Source of the DNA: Streptomyces sp. Isolate_45
Lineage (GTDB): Bacteria > Actinomycetota > Actinomycetes > Streptomycetales > Streptomycetaceae
Assembly (NCBI RefSeq): GCF_024721315.2
Contig: NZ_JANFAK020000067.1
Coordinates: 1-42,856 of the forward strand
DNA length: 42,856 bases
Direction of reading: 5' to 3'
Part shown: positions 23,840 to 32,827 of the stretch, one piece after another
Position numbering within the stretch: the first letter of the stretch is position 1
Layout of the letters: the number at the start of each line of letters is the position of its first letter
Notes under the pieces: model-generated
What the model saw: the letters and a program-made list of their open reading frames with translations, nothing else
What the model was told of the DNA's origin: nothing
The model's database searches: none
Position numbers and translations under genes: made by a program

Positions 23840-24147
23840 GTGGTCCCTCTTCGAACCCTTTCTCGGGCAGCGTCGGTAGGCGTGCGGGGGCATCGGCATA
23901 AGGTCCTGTGCCTTGAGGCGGCCTCGGGGGGCGGTCCCGGAGGGAAAGACGGAACACCCGTCCGCACTGGACGAACGGGTGTTCCACCATCCCTACCGAT
24001 TCCGTTCGGGACTTGGCAAGGCGTGCCGCCGGCCGGGGTATCCATCCGGCCATTTCCGACAGCCGGGCCGCCCCGGCGTCGGGGCCCGCTCGCGGCCTCC
24101 GTCAGGCCCCGCTCGCGGCGCCCGTCAGGCCCCGCTCGCGGCGCTCG
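23840..24147. promoter_or_regulatory. Intergenic region with 11-bp hairpin and tandem repeats
   Basis: About 300 bp without a gene between tex and the ImmA/IrrE-like gene. GGAACACCCGT (23951-23961) pairs perfectly with ACGGGTGTTCC (23975-23985) across 13 bases; on the minus strand it could terminate tex or act as an operator for the downstream pair. At its tex-proximal end are the tandem repeats annotated separately. Confidence 0.5.
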
Positions 24148-24171
24148 TCAGGTCCGCTCGCGGCGCTCGTC
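24083..24171. repeat. Four imperfect 21-23 bp tandem repeats at the 3' end of tex
   Basis: Units at 24083-24104, 24105-24127, 24128-24150 and 24151-24171 share the core CCGCTCGCGGC followed by a variable (C/G)(C/T)(C/T)CGTC. The last unit lies inside tex and encodes its PDERRER tail; the tex stop codon falls at the junction of units 3 and 4. Expansion here would move the tex stop or add PDERRER-like repeats. Confidence 0.75.
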
Positions 24172-26646
24172 GGGGCCGGTGAGACCGGCCTTGCGCAGGG
24201 CGTCGGCCATGGCGCTGTTGGCGGGTGCCGGGGCGCTGCCGCGCCGGTTCCCCTGGCCCGTGCCGGACCCGCCGCCCTGCCGCTGTCCCGCACCCGGTCC
24301 GCCGCGCTGCACCTGGCCGCCCTGGCCCTGGCCGCCCCGGCGGTCCTGACCGGCAGCGCCCTGGCCGGCGTTGCCCCGGTCGGCCGCACCGCGCTGCTGC
24401 GGGGGGCGGCCGCCGCCCCGGCGTTCCTCGCGCTGCCTCGGCGCACCGGCACCGGCACCGGCGCCGCGCTCGGCACCGGCCTCGTCCTCCAACCGCAGGG
24501 TCAGCGAGATCCGCTTGCGCGGGATGTCCACGTCCATGACCTTGACGCGGACGATGTCGCCCGGCTTGACCACGTCCCGCGGGTCCTTGACGAAGGTCTT
24601 CGAGAGCGCCGAGACGTGTGCCAGGCCGTCCTGGTGGACGCCGATGTCGATGAAGGCGCCGAAGGCGGCCACGTTCGTGACGACGCCCTCCAGGATCATG
24701 CCGGGGGCCAGGTCGCCGATCTTCTCCACGCCCTCCTTGAAGGTGGCCGTCTTGAAGGCGGGACGCGGGTCGCGGCCCGGCTTCTCCAGCTCGCGCAGGA
24801 TGTCGCCGACCGTCGGCAGGCCGAAGGCCTCCGTGACGAACTCCTCCGGCCGCAGGGAGCGCAGGACGGCCGTGTTGCCGATCAGCGCGGCCACGTCACC
24901 GCCCGCCGTCTTCCCCATCGCCCGGACCACCGGGTACGTCTCCGGGTGCACCGCCGAGGCGTCCAGCGGGTCGTCCCCGTCGCGGATCCGCAGGAAGCCC
25001 GCGCACTGCTCGTACGCCTTCGGGCCGAGGCGGGCCACGTCCTTGAGGCCCTTGCGGCTGCGGAAGGGGCCGTTGGCGTCACGGTGGGCGACGATGTTCT
25101 CGGCGAGGGTGCCGCTGATGCCCGACACCCGTGAGAGCAGCGGGGTGGAGGCGGTGTTGACGTCCACGCCGACGCCGTTCACACAGTCCTCGACGACCGC
25201 GTCGAGGGAGCGGGAGAGCTTCACCTCGGACAGGTCGTGCTGGTACTGGCCGACGCCGATCGACTTCGGGTCGATCTTGACGAGCTCGGCCAGCGGGTCC
25301 TGGAGCCGACGGGCGATGGAGACGGCGCCGCGCAACGACACGTCCATGCCGGGGAGTTCCTGCGAGGCGAAGGCCGACGCGGAGTACACGGAGGCGCCCG
25401 CCTCCGAAACCATCACCTTGGTCAGGCCCAGCTCGGGGTGACGGGTGATGAGGTCCCCGGCCAGCTTGTCGGTCTCGCGGGAGGCCGTGCCGTTGCCGAT
25501 GGCGACGAGCTCGACCGCGTGCTCCTTCGCGAGGCGCGCCAGCTTGGCCAGGGACTCGTCCCACCGGTTGGCGGGCACGTGCGGGTGGATGACGTCCGTG
25601 GCGACGACCTTGCCGGTCGCGTCGACGACGGCCACCTTGACGCCCGTACGGAAGCCCGGGTCCAGGCCGAGCGTGGAACGGGTGCCGGCGGGGGCGGCGA
25701 GCAGCAGGTCGCGCAGGTTCGCCGCGAAGACGCGTACGGCCTCGTCCTCGGCGGCGGCGCGCAGCCGGGACCGCAGGTCGATGCCGAGGTGCACCTGGAC
25801 CTTGGTGCGCCAGGCCCAGCGGACGGTGTCGGCCAGCCACTTGTCGCCGGGGCGGCCGCGATCCGCGACACCGAAGCGGCGGGCGATCATCCCCTCGTAC
25901 GTGGACGGCCCGGGAACCTCGGACTGCTCCTCCGGCTCCAGGTCCAGGGCGAGGACGTCCTCCTTCTCGCCGCGCAGCATGGCGAGCACGCGGTGGGAGG
26001 GGAGGGCGGTGAACGGCTCGGCGAAGTCGAAGTAGTCGGCGAACTTGGCGCCGGCCTCCTCCTTGCCCTCGCGGACCTTCGAGGCGAGCCGGCCGCGGCC
26101 CCACATGCGTTCGCGGAGTTCTCCGATCAGGTCGGCGTCCTCGGCGAACTTCTCGGTGAGGACGGCGCGGGCGCCCTCCAGCGCGGCGGCCGGATCGGCG
26201 ACGCCCTTGTCCGCGTCGACGAACGCCGCCGCGGCGGTGGCGGGTTCGACCGAGGGGTCGGCCAGCAGGCCCTCGGCGAGCGGCTCCAGGCCCGCCTCGC
26301 GGGCGATCTGGGCCTTGGTGCGGCGCTTGGGCTTGAAGGGGAGGTAGATGTCCTCCAGCCGGGCCTTGGTGTCGGCCGCGTTGATCCGGGCCTCCAGGGC
26401 TTCGTCCAGCTTGCCCTGTTCCCGTACGGATTCGAGGATGGCCGCGCGCCGGTCCTCCAGCTCGCGCAGGTACCGCAGCCGCTCCTCCAGGGTGCGCAGC
26501 TGGGCGTCGTCGAGCTCCTCGGTCGCCTCCTTGCGGTAGCGCGCGATGAACGGGACGGTGGAACCGCCGTCGAGCAGCTCGACGGCGGCCTTGACCTGCC
26601 GTTCCCGTACGCCGAGCTCCTCGGCGATCCTGCCTTCGATGGACAT
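24148..26646 (-). CDS. tex: Tex family RNA-binding transcription accessory protein
   Basis: An 832-residue Tex protein. The N-terminal helical region (EGRIAEELGVRERQVKAAVELLDGGSTVPFIARYRKE) is diagnostic. It is followed by the YqgF/RNase H-like domain (LGLDPGFRTGVKVAVVD), helix-hairpin-helix elements (GVGVDVNTASTPLLSRVSGI) and a C-terminal S1 domain (GMILEGVVTNVAAFGAFIDIGVHQDGLAHVS). Residues after about 725 form a long Gly/Arg/Gln-rich tail, unusual in length for Tex and RGG-like, followed by a short helix and the PDERRER tail written by the tandem repeat. Tex contacts RNA polymerase and nucleic acid. The ATG at 26646 has only a weak GGCGGGA site. Confidence 0.93.
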   Translation of the reverse strand: MSIEGRIAEELGVRERQVKAAVELLDGGSTVPFIARYRKEATEELDDAQLRTLEERLRYLRELEDRRAAILESVREQGKLDEALEARINAADTKARLEDIYLPFKPKRRTKAQIAREAGLEPLAEGLLADPSVEPATAAAAFVDADKGVADPAAALEGARAVLTEKFAEDADLIGELRERMWGRGRLASKVREGKEEAGAKFADYFDFAEPFTALPSHRVLAMLRGEKEDVLALDLEPEEQSEVPGPSTYEGMIARRFGVADRGRPGDKWLADTVRWAWRTKVQVHLGIDLRSRLRAAAEDEAVRVFAANLRDLLLAAPAGTRSTLGLDPGFRTGVKVAVVDATGKVVATDVIHPHVPANRWDESLAKLARLAKEHAVELVAIGNGTASRETDKLAGDLITRHPELGLTKVMVSEAGASVYSASAFASQELPGMDVSLRGAVSIARRLQDPLAELVKIDPKSIGVGQYQHDLSEVKLSRSLDAVVEDCVNGVGVDVNTASTPLLSRVSGISGTLAENIVAHRDANGPFRSRKGLKDVARLGPKAYEQCAGFLRIRDGDDPLDASAVHPETYPVVRAMGKTAGGDVAALIGNTAVLRSLRPEEFVTEAFGLPTVGDILRELEKPGRDPRPAFKTATFKEGVEKIGDLAPGMILEGVVTNVAAFGAFIDIGVHQDGLAHVSALSKTFVKDPRDVVKPGDIVRVKVMDVDIPRKRISLTLRLEDEAGAERGAGAGAGAPRQREERRGGGRPPQQRGAADRGNAGQGAAGQDRRGGQGQGGQVQRGGPGAGQRQGGGSGTGQGNRRGSAPAPANSAMADALRKAGLTGPDERRERT

Positions 26647-26730
26647 CGTCACTGTGCGGTCCCGCCTGCCTTCGTTTGCGTGGAAGGCTGCCAATTGTGG
26701 CAGGTGACCGCGGCGGACGGCGGGAACCCC

Positions 26731-27594
26731 TCAGGCCTTGCCGAAGAGGTCGCGGGGGAAGGCCCCGGCCACGACGGCCCGTTCGACGAATCCGGCGCCC
26801 AGTTCGGCGAGTCGGGCGAGGCCCTGCGCGCCTAGGTGTTCGTACGGGGCCGCGTCGAGCCGGTCGGTCTCGGTCTCCAGGCGTTCGCGGACGGCCCTGC
26901 CCTCGTCGGTGAGCTCGCCGTCGGGCTCCAGGATGCCGCGGGCGCGCAGCCGGGCCGCGGCCGCGTCGAGGTCGTCCTGCTGCCAGCCCCGGATGCTCTT
27001 GACCCACTTCGGGGTCATGCCGCGACCGGTGGCGGTGTGGCTGACCAGGGCCTCCAGCGGGTCGAGGCCGGTGAGGAGGAGGGCGGCGAGGTGGCCGTCG
27101 CCGCGGTGCTCGCGGAGCAGGGTGGTGGCGTGCCACAGGCGCAGGTGCGGCTCCCGCGGTACGGGGAGGTCGGCGTGGGCGGCGTAGAGGGGGCGGGCGT
27201 GCCGGGTGCAGCCCCCGGTGGCGCGCATGGCCAGGTCGGCGGCCTCGGTCAGTTCCGGCGAGTCGATGACGTCGGGTCCCAGGAGGCGGCGCAGGGTGGT
27301 GTCGGCGGCGCGCAGTCGGGCGGCGAGGACCTGCTCGGGCGTGGCGACGTCCCAGACGGCGGGGAGGTGCGCGGCGACCAGGTCGTGGCGGTAGTTGTAG
27401 AAGGTGGCGGTCACCGCGCCGGGGCCGACGGCGCCCATGGCTGCGGATCGGGTGGCGAGGTTGACGGCGACGCGGTGGGTGACGCCGAGTGTGCCGAGCT
27501 CGGTGGTGAGGTCCGGCGAGAAGTAGATCGTGGAGTGCAGGGGGTTGATGGCGGTGTGCCAGCACCGTCGGGCGGCGCGTGGAGGAAGCGTCAT
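26731..27594 (-). CDS. SCO6745 family protein
   Basis: A 287-residue actinobacterial protein that I recognise as the SCO6745 family. It is largely helical. The first part contains FYNYRHDLVAAHLPAVWD, a His-rich segment, and the C-terminal 70 residues (LDAAAARLRARGILEPDGELTDEGRAVRERLETETD) look like a winged helix. Function is unknown. The ATG at 27594 lacks a ribosome-binding site; TAACCT stands seven bases upstream, so a leaderless transcript is likely. tex follows on the same strand. Confidence 0.75.
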   Translation of the reverse strand: MTLPPRAARRCWHTAINPLHSTIYFSPDLTTELGTLGVTHRVAVNLATRSAAMGAVGPGAVTATFYNYRHDLVAAHLPAVWDVATPEQVLAARLRAADTTLRRLLGPDVIDSPELTEAADLAMRATGGCTRHARPLYAAHADLPVPREPHLRLWHATTLLREHRGDGHLAALLLTGLDPLEALVSHTATGRGMTPKWVKSIRGWQQDDLDAAAARLRARGILEPDGELTDEGRAVRERLETETDRLDAAPYEHLGAQGLARLAELGAGFVERAVVAGAFPRDLFGKA

Positions 27595-28011
27595 GCGCCG
27601 CAGGTTACCGACTGCTCAGTATGTTGGGTATCCCGGGATCCCGCCGACCGGGGCGGCGACACCCCCACTGCCCGCTCCGGCCCGCGCCGGCCCGCGCCGC
27701 GCCCATCGTTTCCGGCCTTTCTCGTACGGGCGGCGCAGGACGCTGCGCGCGGTGCGCGCGGGGGCGCCGGCCACCCGCGCACGGCGTTCCGGACCCGGTG
27801 CGCCGCGGCCCGTCCGGCCCGTGAGGGCGCCGGCGCCGCCGGCCGTCCGGCCGCGCTCACCGACCGGCGCGTCCGCTCAGCGGGGTGTGACGGCCGAATG
27901 GCGATCGTGTGACAGCAGGGGCCATGGACATGACGCGGCACGGCACGGATGAATACGGTCGACCGACGAGACCTTGAACCGATCTGTCTCCCCTACCACT
28001 TGGAGCTCTTC
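27595..28011. other. Intergenic region, no gene seen
   Basis: About 415 bp between the divergent SCO6745-family gene and the secreted peptidase. The first 45 bases hold the likely leaderless promoter of the former. The middle is very GC-rich with CGGCCCGCG-type repeats. Open frames here are Arg/Pro-rich and not credible. The last 70 bases include AT-richer sequence (GGATGAATACGG) that may belong to the peptidase promoter, but no hexamer pair is clear. Confidence 0.5.
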
Positions 28012-29550
28012 GTGCACCGCAAAGTCATCGCCCCGAGCGTCCTGGCCGCCTCCCTCCTGCTGGTGATCCCGGCGTCGGCGGCCAGTGCCGGTCCGGGTGC
28101 CCCGGGTATCGGCGATCCCTACTACCCGGCCAGCGGGAACGGCGGTTACGACGTCTCCCACTACGACCTGCGCCTGCAGTACCAGCCGAAGACGGACCTG
28201 CTGGAGGGCACCGCCACCCTGCTGACCACCGCCAAGCAGGACCTGTCCCGGTTCAACCTCGACTTCGGCCTCAAGGTGAGCGAGGTCCGGGTCAACGGGG
28301 TGAAGGCGAAGTTCGCCGCGACCGGCACCCAGGAGCTGGAGGTCACTCCCGCCCAGCCGCTCCTGAAGGGAAAGCAGTCCTCGGTGGTCGTCAAGTACGC
28401 GGGCAAGCCCTCCGAGTTCAAGGTCGACGGCTGGACGGCCTGGCAGCGCACCCCGGACGGCGGTGTGGCGGCGCAGGAGCCGGACTCGGCGATCTGGTGG
28501 TTCCCCAGCAACGACCACCCGCTGGACAAGGCCACCTTCGACGTGTCCGTCAACGTCCCGGACGGCACCCAGGCGATCAGCAACGGCGTGCTCCAGTCGC
28601 AGAGCTCGAAGCTCGGCTGGACCCGCTTCAACTGGCGCTCCAACAAGCCGCAGGCCACGTACCTGGCCACCCTGGCCATCGGCAAGTTCGACATCACCAC
28701 CGACAAGACGGCGAGCGGCCTGCCGATCCTCAACGCCTACAGCAAGGACCTCGGCGACAACGCGGGCGCGGCGCGCGCCAGCGTGGAGCGGACCGGCGAG
28801 GTCGCGGAGTGGCTGGAGGGGATCTTCGGCCCCTACCCGTTCAACGCGCTGGGCGGCTACGTCCCCAACGTGAACGCGGGCTACGCGCTGGAGACCCAGA
28901 CCCGGCCGTTCTACGGCCCCCGCCAGTTCCAGAACGGGGCGAACGTCTCGGTGGTCGTCCACGAGATCGCCCACCAGTGGTACGGCGACAGCGTCTCCGT
29001 CGACAACTGGAAGGACATCTGGGTCAACGAGGGCTTCGCCCGCTACAGCCAGTGGCTGTGGTCGGAGAAGGAGGGCGAGGGCACCGCGCAGGAGCTCGCC
29101 GACTGGACGTACGCCTCCCGTCCCGCCGAGGACCCGTTCTGGCAGGTCAAGCCCGGTGACCCGGGTCCGGAGAACCAGTTCCACGGAGCCGTGTACGACC
29201 GGGGCGCCATCGCTCTCCAGGCGCTGCGGAACGAGATCGGCGACGAGAGGTTCTTCCAGATCCTCAAGGGCTGGCCGACCGAGCGGGCCCACGGCAACGC
29301 CAAGGTCGGCGACTTCGTCCGCTACGCGGAGAAGGTCTCCAACAAGCCCCTGGCGCAGCTGTTCGAGACCTGGCTCTACACCCCGGGCAAGCCGGCCTTC
29401 GCCCCGCCGGCCGCCAAGGCGGGGGCCCGTTCCCTCCAGGCCCCGGCCAGGCCCACCGTGGAACCGAAGTCCTGGAAGAAGATCGCCGCGACGAACACGG
29501 TCCACGACCACGGCCAGGAGCAGGGCCGCGGGAACGGCCACGCGCACTGA
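28012..29550 (+). CDS. Secreted M1 family metallopeptidase
   Basis: A 512-residue secreted zinc aminopeptidase. The first 35 residues are a signal peptide (HRK, then a long hydrophobic run ending SAASAG). The zinc site is HEIAH at about 317-321, with the third ligand Glu 19 residues after the last His in WVNEGFARY. The exopeptidase-type GxMEN loop reads GYALETQTRP, as in actinobacterial M1 enzymes. The N-terminal half is the M1 beta-domain. The C-terminus is short (no ERAP1-like domain) and ends in a His/Gln-rich tail. GTG at 28012 follows GGAGC; upstream in-frame codons are not signal-like. It probably releases N-terminal residues from extracellular peptides. Confidence 0.92.
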   Translation: MHRKVIAPSVLAASLLLVIPASAASAGPGAPGIGDPYYPASGNGGYDVSHYDLRLQYQPKTDLLEGTATLLTTAKQDLSRFNLDFGLKVSEVRVNGVKAKFAATGTQELEVTPAQPLLKGKQSSVVVKYAGKPSEFKVDGWTAWQRTPDGGVAAQEPDSAIWWFPSNDHPLDKATFDVSVNVPDGTQAISNGVLQSQSSKLGWTRFNWRSNKPQATYLATLAIGKFDITTDKTASGLPILNAYSKDLGDNAGAARASVERTGEVAEWLEGIFGPYPFNALGGYVPNVNAGYALETQTRPFYGPRQFQNGANVSVVVHEIAHQWYGDSVSVDNWKDIWVNEGFARYSQWLWSEKEGEGTAQELADWTYASRPAEDPFWQVKPGDPGPENQFHGAVYDRGAIALQALRNEIGDERFFQILKGWPTERAHGNAKVGDFVRYAEKVSNKPLAQLFETWLYTPGKPAFAPPAAKAGARSLQAPARPTVEPKSWKKIAATNTVHDHGQEQGRGNGHAH

Positions 29551-29586
29551 TCACGACCACCCCCCACCCGTGCGCGCCGGTGCCCC

Positions 29587-30483
29587 TCAGCGGGCGCCGG
29601 CGCGCCACCGGGCCCGCGCGGCGCGGGCGATCGGCAGGTAGCGCAGGCGCTCGGGCAGCAGCGGTACGAGGATCCGTACGGCCGTGCTGAACCGCCGGAG
29701 CCTGCGCTCCTGGGCGGGGGTCCAGCTCAGGCCGATGGCCTCCCGGGCGTCGGGCGGCATGTAGCCGACGCTGACGAAGGCGCGCAGCCGCAGGAAGGCC
29801 GCCCGCAGCAGCGGCCACGTGAGCCGCAGCAGCAGTCGGACCGGCGCGGACCCGACCTCGGGCCGGGGCAGGGCCACGTCGGTGGCGACCAGCTCCCGCG
29901 CCACAGCGGTCGGCTCGATCTCCTCCGCGAGCATCCGGCGGTAATACACCCAGTACTCCTCGATGCTCTGCGGCATGTCCCGGTCGTGGATGCCGAGTAT
30001 CCGACCGACCTGGAGCCACTCCCGGTAGAGCTGCCGCTCCTGGGCCGGGGTGAAGGGCCGCAGCAGGTAGCGCCCCGCATGCAGGTAGACGGGGAAACCG
30101 GTCGCGTGCACCCAGGAGTAGCAGGCCGGGTCGAGCGAGTGGTAACGGCGGCCGCGGGTGTCGGTCCCCTGGATCTCCTTGTGCAGGCGGCGTACCCGGC
30201 GGCCCTCCTCGGCGGCGCCGGCGCCCCCGTACACCCACAGCTGGACGGAGCGCAGCGAGCGTTCGCCACGGCCCCAGGGGTCGGTGCGGAAGACGGAGTA
30301 CGCGTCGACGCCGGCCCCGATGGCCGGGTGGGCGACCTGCATGGTGAAGGCGGCGGGCAGCATCAGCAGGGCGCGGACGTCCCCGGCGATGGTCCACAGC
30401 ACCCCGCCGGGGGCGGGGGGCCCGGGGTCGGGGCGGCGTCCGGCCGGAGGTGTGGCGGGCGGTGCGTGGTGCGGCTTCTCCAT
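29587..30483 (-). CDS. Oxygenase MpaB family protein (DUF2236)
   Basis: A 298-residue protein of the MpaB/latex-clearing-type family. Characteristic segments are LLMLPAAFTMQVAHPAIGAGV with a candidate haem-ligand His, RRYHSLDPACYSWVHAT, and the Arg/Tyr-rich EEYWVYYRRML. The family includes haem-dependent oxygenases acting on acyl or polyprenyl substrates; the substrate here is unknown. The ATG at 30483 has no ribosome-binding site; CATACT lies six bases upstream, so it may be leaderless. It is divergent from the sphingomyelinase. Confidence 0.85.
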   Translation of the reverse strand: MEKPHHAPPATPPAGRRPDPGPPAPGGVLWTIAGDVRALLMLPAAFTMQVAHPAIGAGVDAYSVFRTDPWGRGERSLRSVQLWVYGGAGAAEEGRRVRRLHKEIQGTDTRGRRYHSLDPACYSWVHATGFPVYLHAGRYLLRPFTPAQERQLYREWLQVGRILGIHDRDMPQSIEEYWVYYRRMLAEEIEPTAVARELVATDVALPRPEVGSAPVRLLLRLTWPLLRAAFLRLRAFVSVGYMPPDAREAIGLSWTPAQERRLRRFSTAVRILVPLLPERLRYLPIARAARARWRAGAR

Positions 30484-30624
30484 GAGTCAAGTATGCGAGC
30501 CCCGAACGGTCGCGCTCCGGACAGAAAGTCGATGCACGGGTGTTACCCAGAGGTAACTGGTGCTGCTTGTATGACGGGCGTCGATCTTCCCCGCACTTCC
30601 CCCGCAGGAATGATGGAGACCCTC

Positions 30625-31614
30625 ATGCTGCACACCTCGCCCCGCACGCGCCGCGCCGCCGCCACGGCCGTCGCGGCGGTCGCCGTCGGCGCCCTGGCCG
30701 TCACCACCGCGCCGACCGCCGGCGCCGCGGAGGGCGCCGCGGCCCCGCGGCTCAGCGTCCTGTCGTACAACGTGTTCCTGATGAGCAAGAACCTCTACCC
30801 GAACTGGGGCCAGGACCACCGGGCCTCGGAGATCCCCAAGGCGTCCTTCTACCAGGGGCACGACGTGGTCGTGCTCCAGGAGGCCTTCGACAACTCGGCG
30901 TCGGACGCGCTGAAGGCCAACTCGGCCGCGAAGTACCCCTACCAGACGCCGGTCGTGGGCCGCAGCAAGAGCGGCTGGGACGCCACGGGCGGCGCGTACT
31001 CGGCGACGACGCCGGAGGACGGCGGCGTCACGGTCCTCAGCAAGTGGCCGATCGTCCGCAAGGAGCAGGTGGTCTACAAGGACGCCTGCGGCGCCGACTG
31101 GTGGTCCAACAAGGGCTTCGCCTACGTCGTGCTGAACGTGAACGGCGCGAAGGTGCACGTGGTCGGCACGCACGCCCAGTCCACCGACCCGGGTTGCGGC
31201 GCGGGCGAGGCGGCGCAGATGCGCAGCCGGCAGTTCAAGGCGATCGACGCCTTCCTGGACGCGAAGAACATCCCGGCGGCCGAACAGGTCATCGTCGCGG
31301 GTGACATGAACGTCGACTCGCGGACCCCGGAGTACGCCTCCATGCTGGCGGACGCCGACCTGGCCGGCGCGGACACCCGCACGGGACACACGTACTCCTT
31401 CGACACGGCGCTCAACTCGATCGCGAAGTACCGCTACCCCACGGACCCGCGCGAGGACCTGGACTACGTCCTGTACCGCAAGGGCAACGCCCGCCCGGCG
31501 GGTTGGGAGAACAACGTCGTCAAGGAACAGTCGGCGCCGTGGACGGTCTCCAGCTGGGGCACCTCCTACACGTACGACAACCTTTCGGACCACTACCCGG
31601 TGATCGGCCGCTAG
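30625..31614 (+). CDS. Secreted sphingomyelinase C (sphingomyelin phosphodiesterase)
   Basis: A 329-residue secreted DNase I-fold phosphodiesterase. Residues 1-35 are a signal peptide with a TSPRTRR n-region. Catalytic motifs are LSYNVFLM (Asn49), VVVLQEAFD (metal ligand Glu86), VVGTHAQS, IVAGDMNVDS, and the terminal SDHYPV (His323), all typical of the neutral sphingomyelinases known from Streptomyces. It cleaves sphingomyelin or related phospholipids to ceramide-type product and phosphocholine outside the cell. I chose the ATG at 30625, which has GGAG seven bases upstream; ATGs at 30610/30613 are poorer. A UUCG-capped terminator follows. Confidence 0.93.
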   Translation: MLHTSPRTRRAAATAVAAVAVGALAVTTAPTAGAAEGAAAPRLSVLSYNVFLMSKNLYPNWGQDHRASEIPKASFYQGHDVVVLQEAFDNSASDALKANSAAKYPYQTPVVGRSKSGWDATGGAYSATTPEDGGVTVLSKWPIVRKEQVVYKDACGADWWSNKGFAYVVLNVNGAKVHVVGTHAQSTDPGCGAGEAAQMRSRQFKAIDAFLDAKNIPAAEQVIVAGDMNVDSRTPEYASMLADADLAGADTRTGHTYSFDTALNSIAKYRYPTDPREDLDYVLYRKGNARPAGWENNVVKEQSAPWTVSSWGTSYTYDNLSDHYPVIGR

Positions 31615-31631
31615 GCGGTTTCGCAGCGCGA

Positions 31632-31664
31632 CGCCCCCTCCTGGCCTTCGGGCTGTGGGGGGCG
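31632..31664 (+). terminator. Terminator hairpin after sphingomyelinase gene
   Basis: CGCCCCC (31632-31638) pairs with GGGGGCG (31658-31664), and the inner GCC-TTCG-GGC caps it with a UUCG tetraloop. It lies 18 bases after the stop and 17 bases before the end of the convergent pterin dehydratase gene, so it may serve both. Confidence 0.7.
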
Positions 31665-31681
31665 CTGTCGGGCGTCCGGGT

Positions 31682-31996
31682 TCAGTCCAGCGGAAGCGCC
31701 TGATGCGCGGCGACGATCGCATCGATGCGCTCCGCCAGGTCGAAGTCAGCCGCCGTCAGCCGGTTGCCGGCGTCGTGCGTCGTGATCGAAGCCCGCAAGT
31801 GGTCGATGCGGAGATCCAGGTCCGCATGATGCTGAATCCGCCGGGACCGGTCGGCGATCGTCACGATCGCGGCCACCGCGGCGTGGTACCGGATCGCGTA
31901 CGTGCGAGTGATCGCGTCGCCCACCTGCTCCCAGCCGGGCAGCCCGGCCAGGTGCTCGGCGATCTGCTCGTGCGTCATCGGCTGCGGCACGCCCAT
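31682..31996 (-). CDS. 4a-hydroxytetrahydrobiopterin dehydratase (pterin carbinolamine dehydratase)
   Basis: A 104-residue protein of the PCD/DCoH family. The conserved core reads RIQHHADLDLRIDHLRAS with the paired active-site His, ending in TTHDAGNRLTAADFDLAERID, where a further His and Asp are found. GWEQVGDAITRTY at the N-terminus also fits. It dehydrates 4a-carbinolamine pterins. In bacteria without phenylalanine hydroxylase nearby, as here, members may have a different role. ATG follows GAGGGGAG and lies one base after the stop of the frameshifted regulator, so the two shared a transcript. Confidence 0.88.
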   Translation of the reverse strand: MGVPQPMTHEQIAEHLAGLPGWEQVGDAITRTYAIRYHAAVAAIVTIADRSRRIQHHADLDLRIDHLRASITTHDAGNRLTAADFDLAERIDAIVAAHQALPLD

Positions 31997-31997
31997 G

Positions 31998-32612
31998 TCA
32001 GCTCCCCTCGGTCACAGGCGCCAGCACCTCGTCGAGGTCCCGGCCTACCGGGGCATCGTGCCACGGCCGCATGGCCCGCTCCAGGGTGACGAGTTCACGG
32101 CGCATGCGGGCGGACCCGGTCTCGACGGCGATCTTCACCGCGGTGCGGGCGATCTCGACGGCCTGTTCCGGCTCCCGGGCGCCGGCCGCAGCGGTGGCGT
32201 GCCGGGCGAGGTAGACGCCGCGGTCCCGGCGGGCGCCGGCGGGTACCGCGTCGAGGACTTGTGACCAAAGCGAATCGGCTTCGCGGCCGAGGCCGAGGCG
32301 GCCATAGCAGGTGGCCCGTTGCACTTCGAGGTACCCGGGAGTTCGTCGACAGGCGTTGCCCCAGGGCAGGTCATCGTCGACTCGGGAAATCAGCCCGGCC
32401 GCCGTGTCGATGAGCCGGTCGACGGCGGTCCGGTCGCCGGTGAGGCCGGCGCCGTGAGCCTGCTGCTGCAACGCCATGACCCGCACCTTGGGGAAGATGC
32501 GGTCGTCGTCGAGCGCGGCTTCGCACAGGTCGATGACCCGTGCCCGTCGCCGAGATCGGTACGGACCTGGGCGAGGTTGACGATGGCGTAGCCGAACGGT
32601 CGGCCACGTCCG
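31998..32612 (-). pseudogene. Frameshifted, truncated TPR-type regulator
   Basis: The C-terminal frame (31998 to about 32545) encodes RARVIDLCEAALDDDRIF and helical repeats to PVTEGS, typical of the TPR-like half of Streptomyces XRE regulators. Just upstream, the continuation FGYAIVNLAQVRTDLGD is in another frame (32545-32612). One missing base near 32541-32552 would join them as LGD-RARV. No helix-turn-helix domain is found beyond 32612. The adjacent plus-strand frame GTILKAGSWLRLIRIA, ending at 32699, may be the 3' end of another lost gene. The pterin dehydratase follows directly. Confidence 0.62.
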
Positions 32613-32712
32613 GCTCTGCCGGGCACAGACAGTTTCCTCCGGCACCGGCACCATTTTGAAAGCCGGCAGCTGGCTGCGCCTGATCCGTATCGCCTGACCA
32701 CGCACCAGGCGC

Positions 32713-32747
32713 AGCGCCCCCTCTCGCCTTCGGGCGGGAGGGGCGCT
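32713..32747 (+). terminator. Strong UUCG-capped hairpin
   Basis: A near-perfect 15-16 bp stem (left arm 32713-32728, right arm 32733-32747) closes a TTCG loop (32729-32732) and is followed by TTTC on the plus strand. It resembles the terminator at 31632-31664. No intact plus-strand gene ends before it, which supports loss of one just upstream; it also insulates the XRE gene at 32828. Confidence 0.75.
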
Positions 32748-32827
32748 TTCGTGCGTTCTGGATCACACAGAATCGGCCCTGCCCCCTAGGCTGTTCAGTG
32801 ACGAGCTGGACAGAGAGGGGCAAGGCC

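Noticed and set aside
28760..29160. Alternative plus-strand frame inside the M1 peptidase
   Set aside because: Arg-rich shadow; the main frame has the HEIAH zinc site and a signal peptide.
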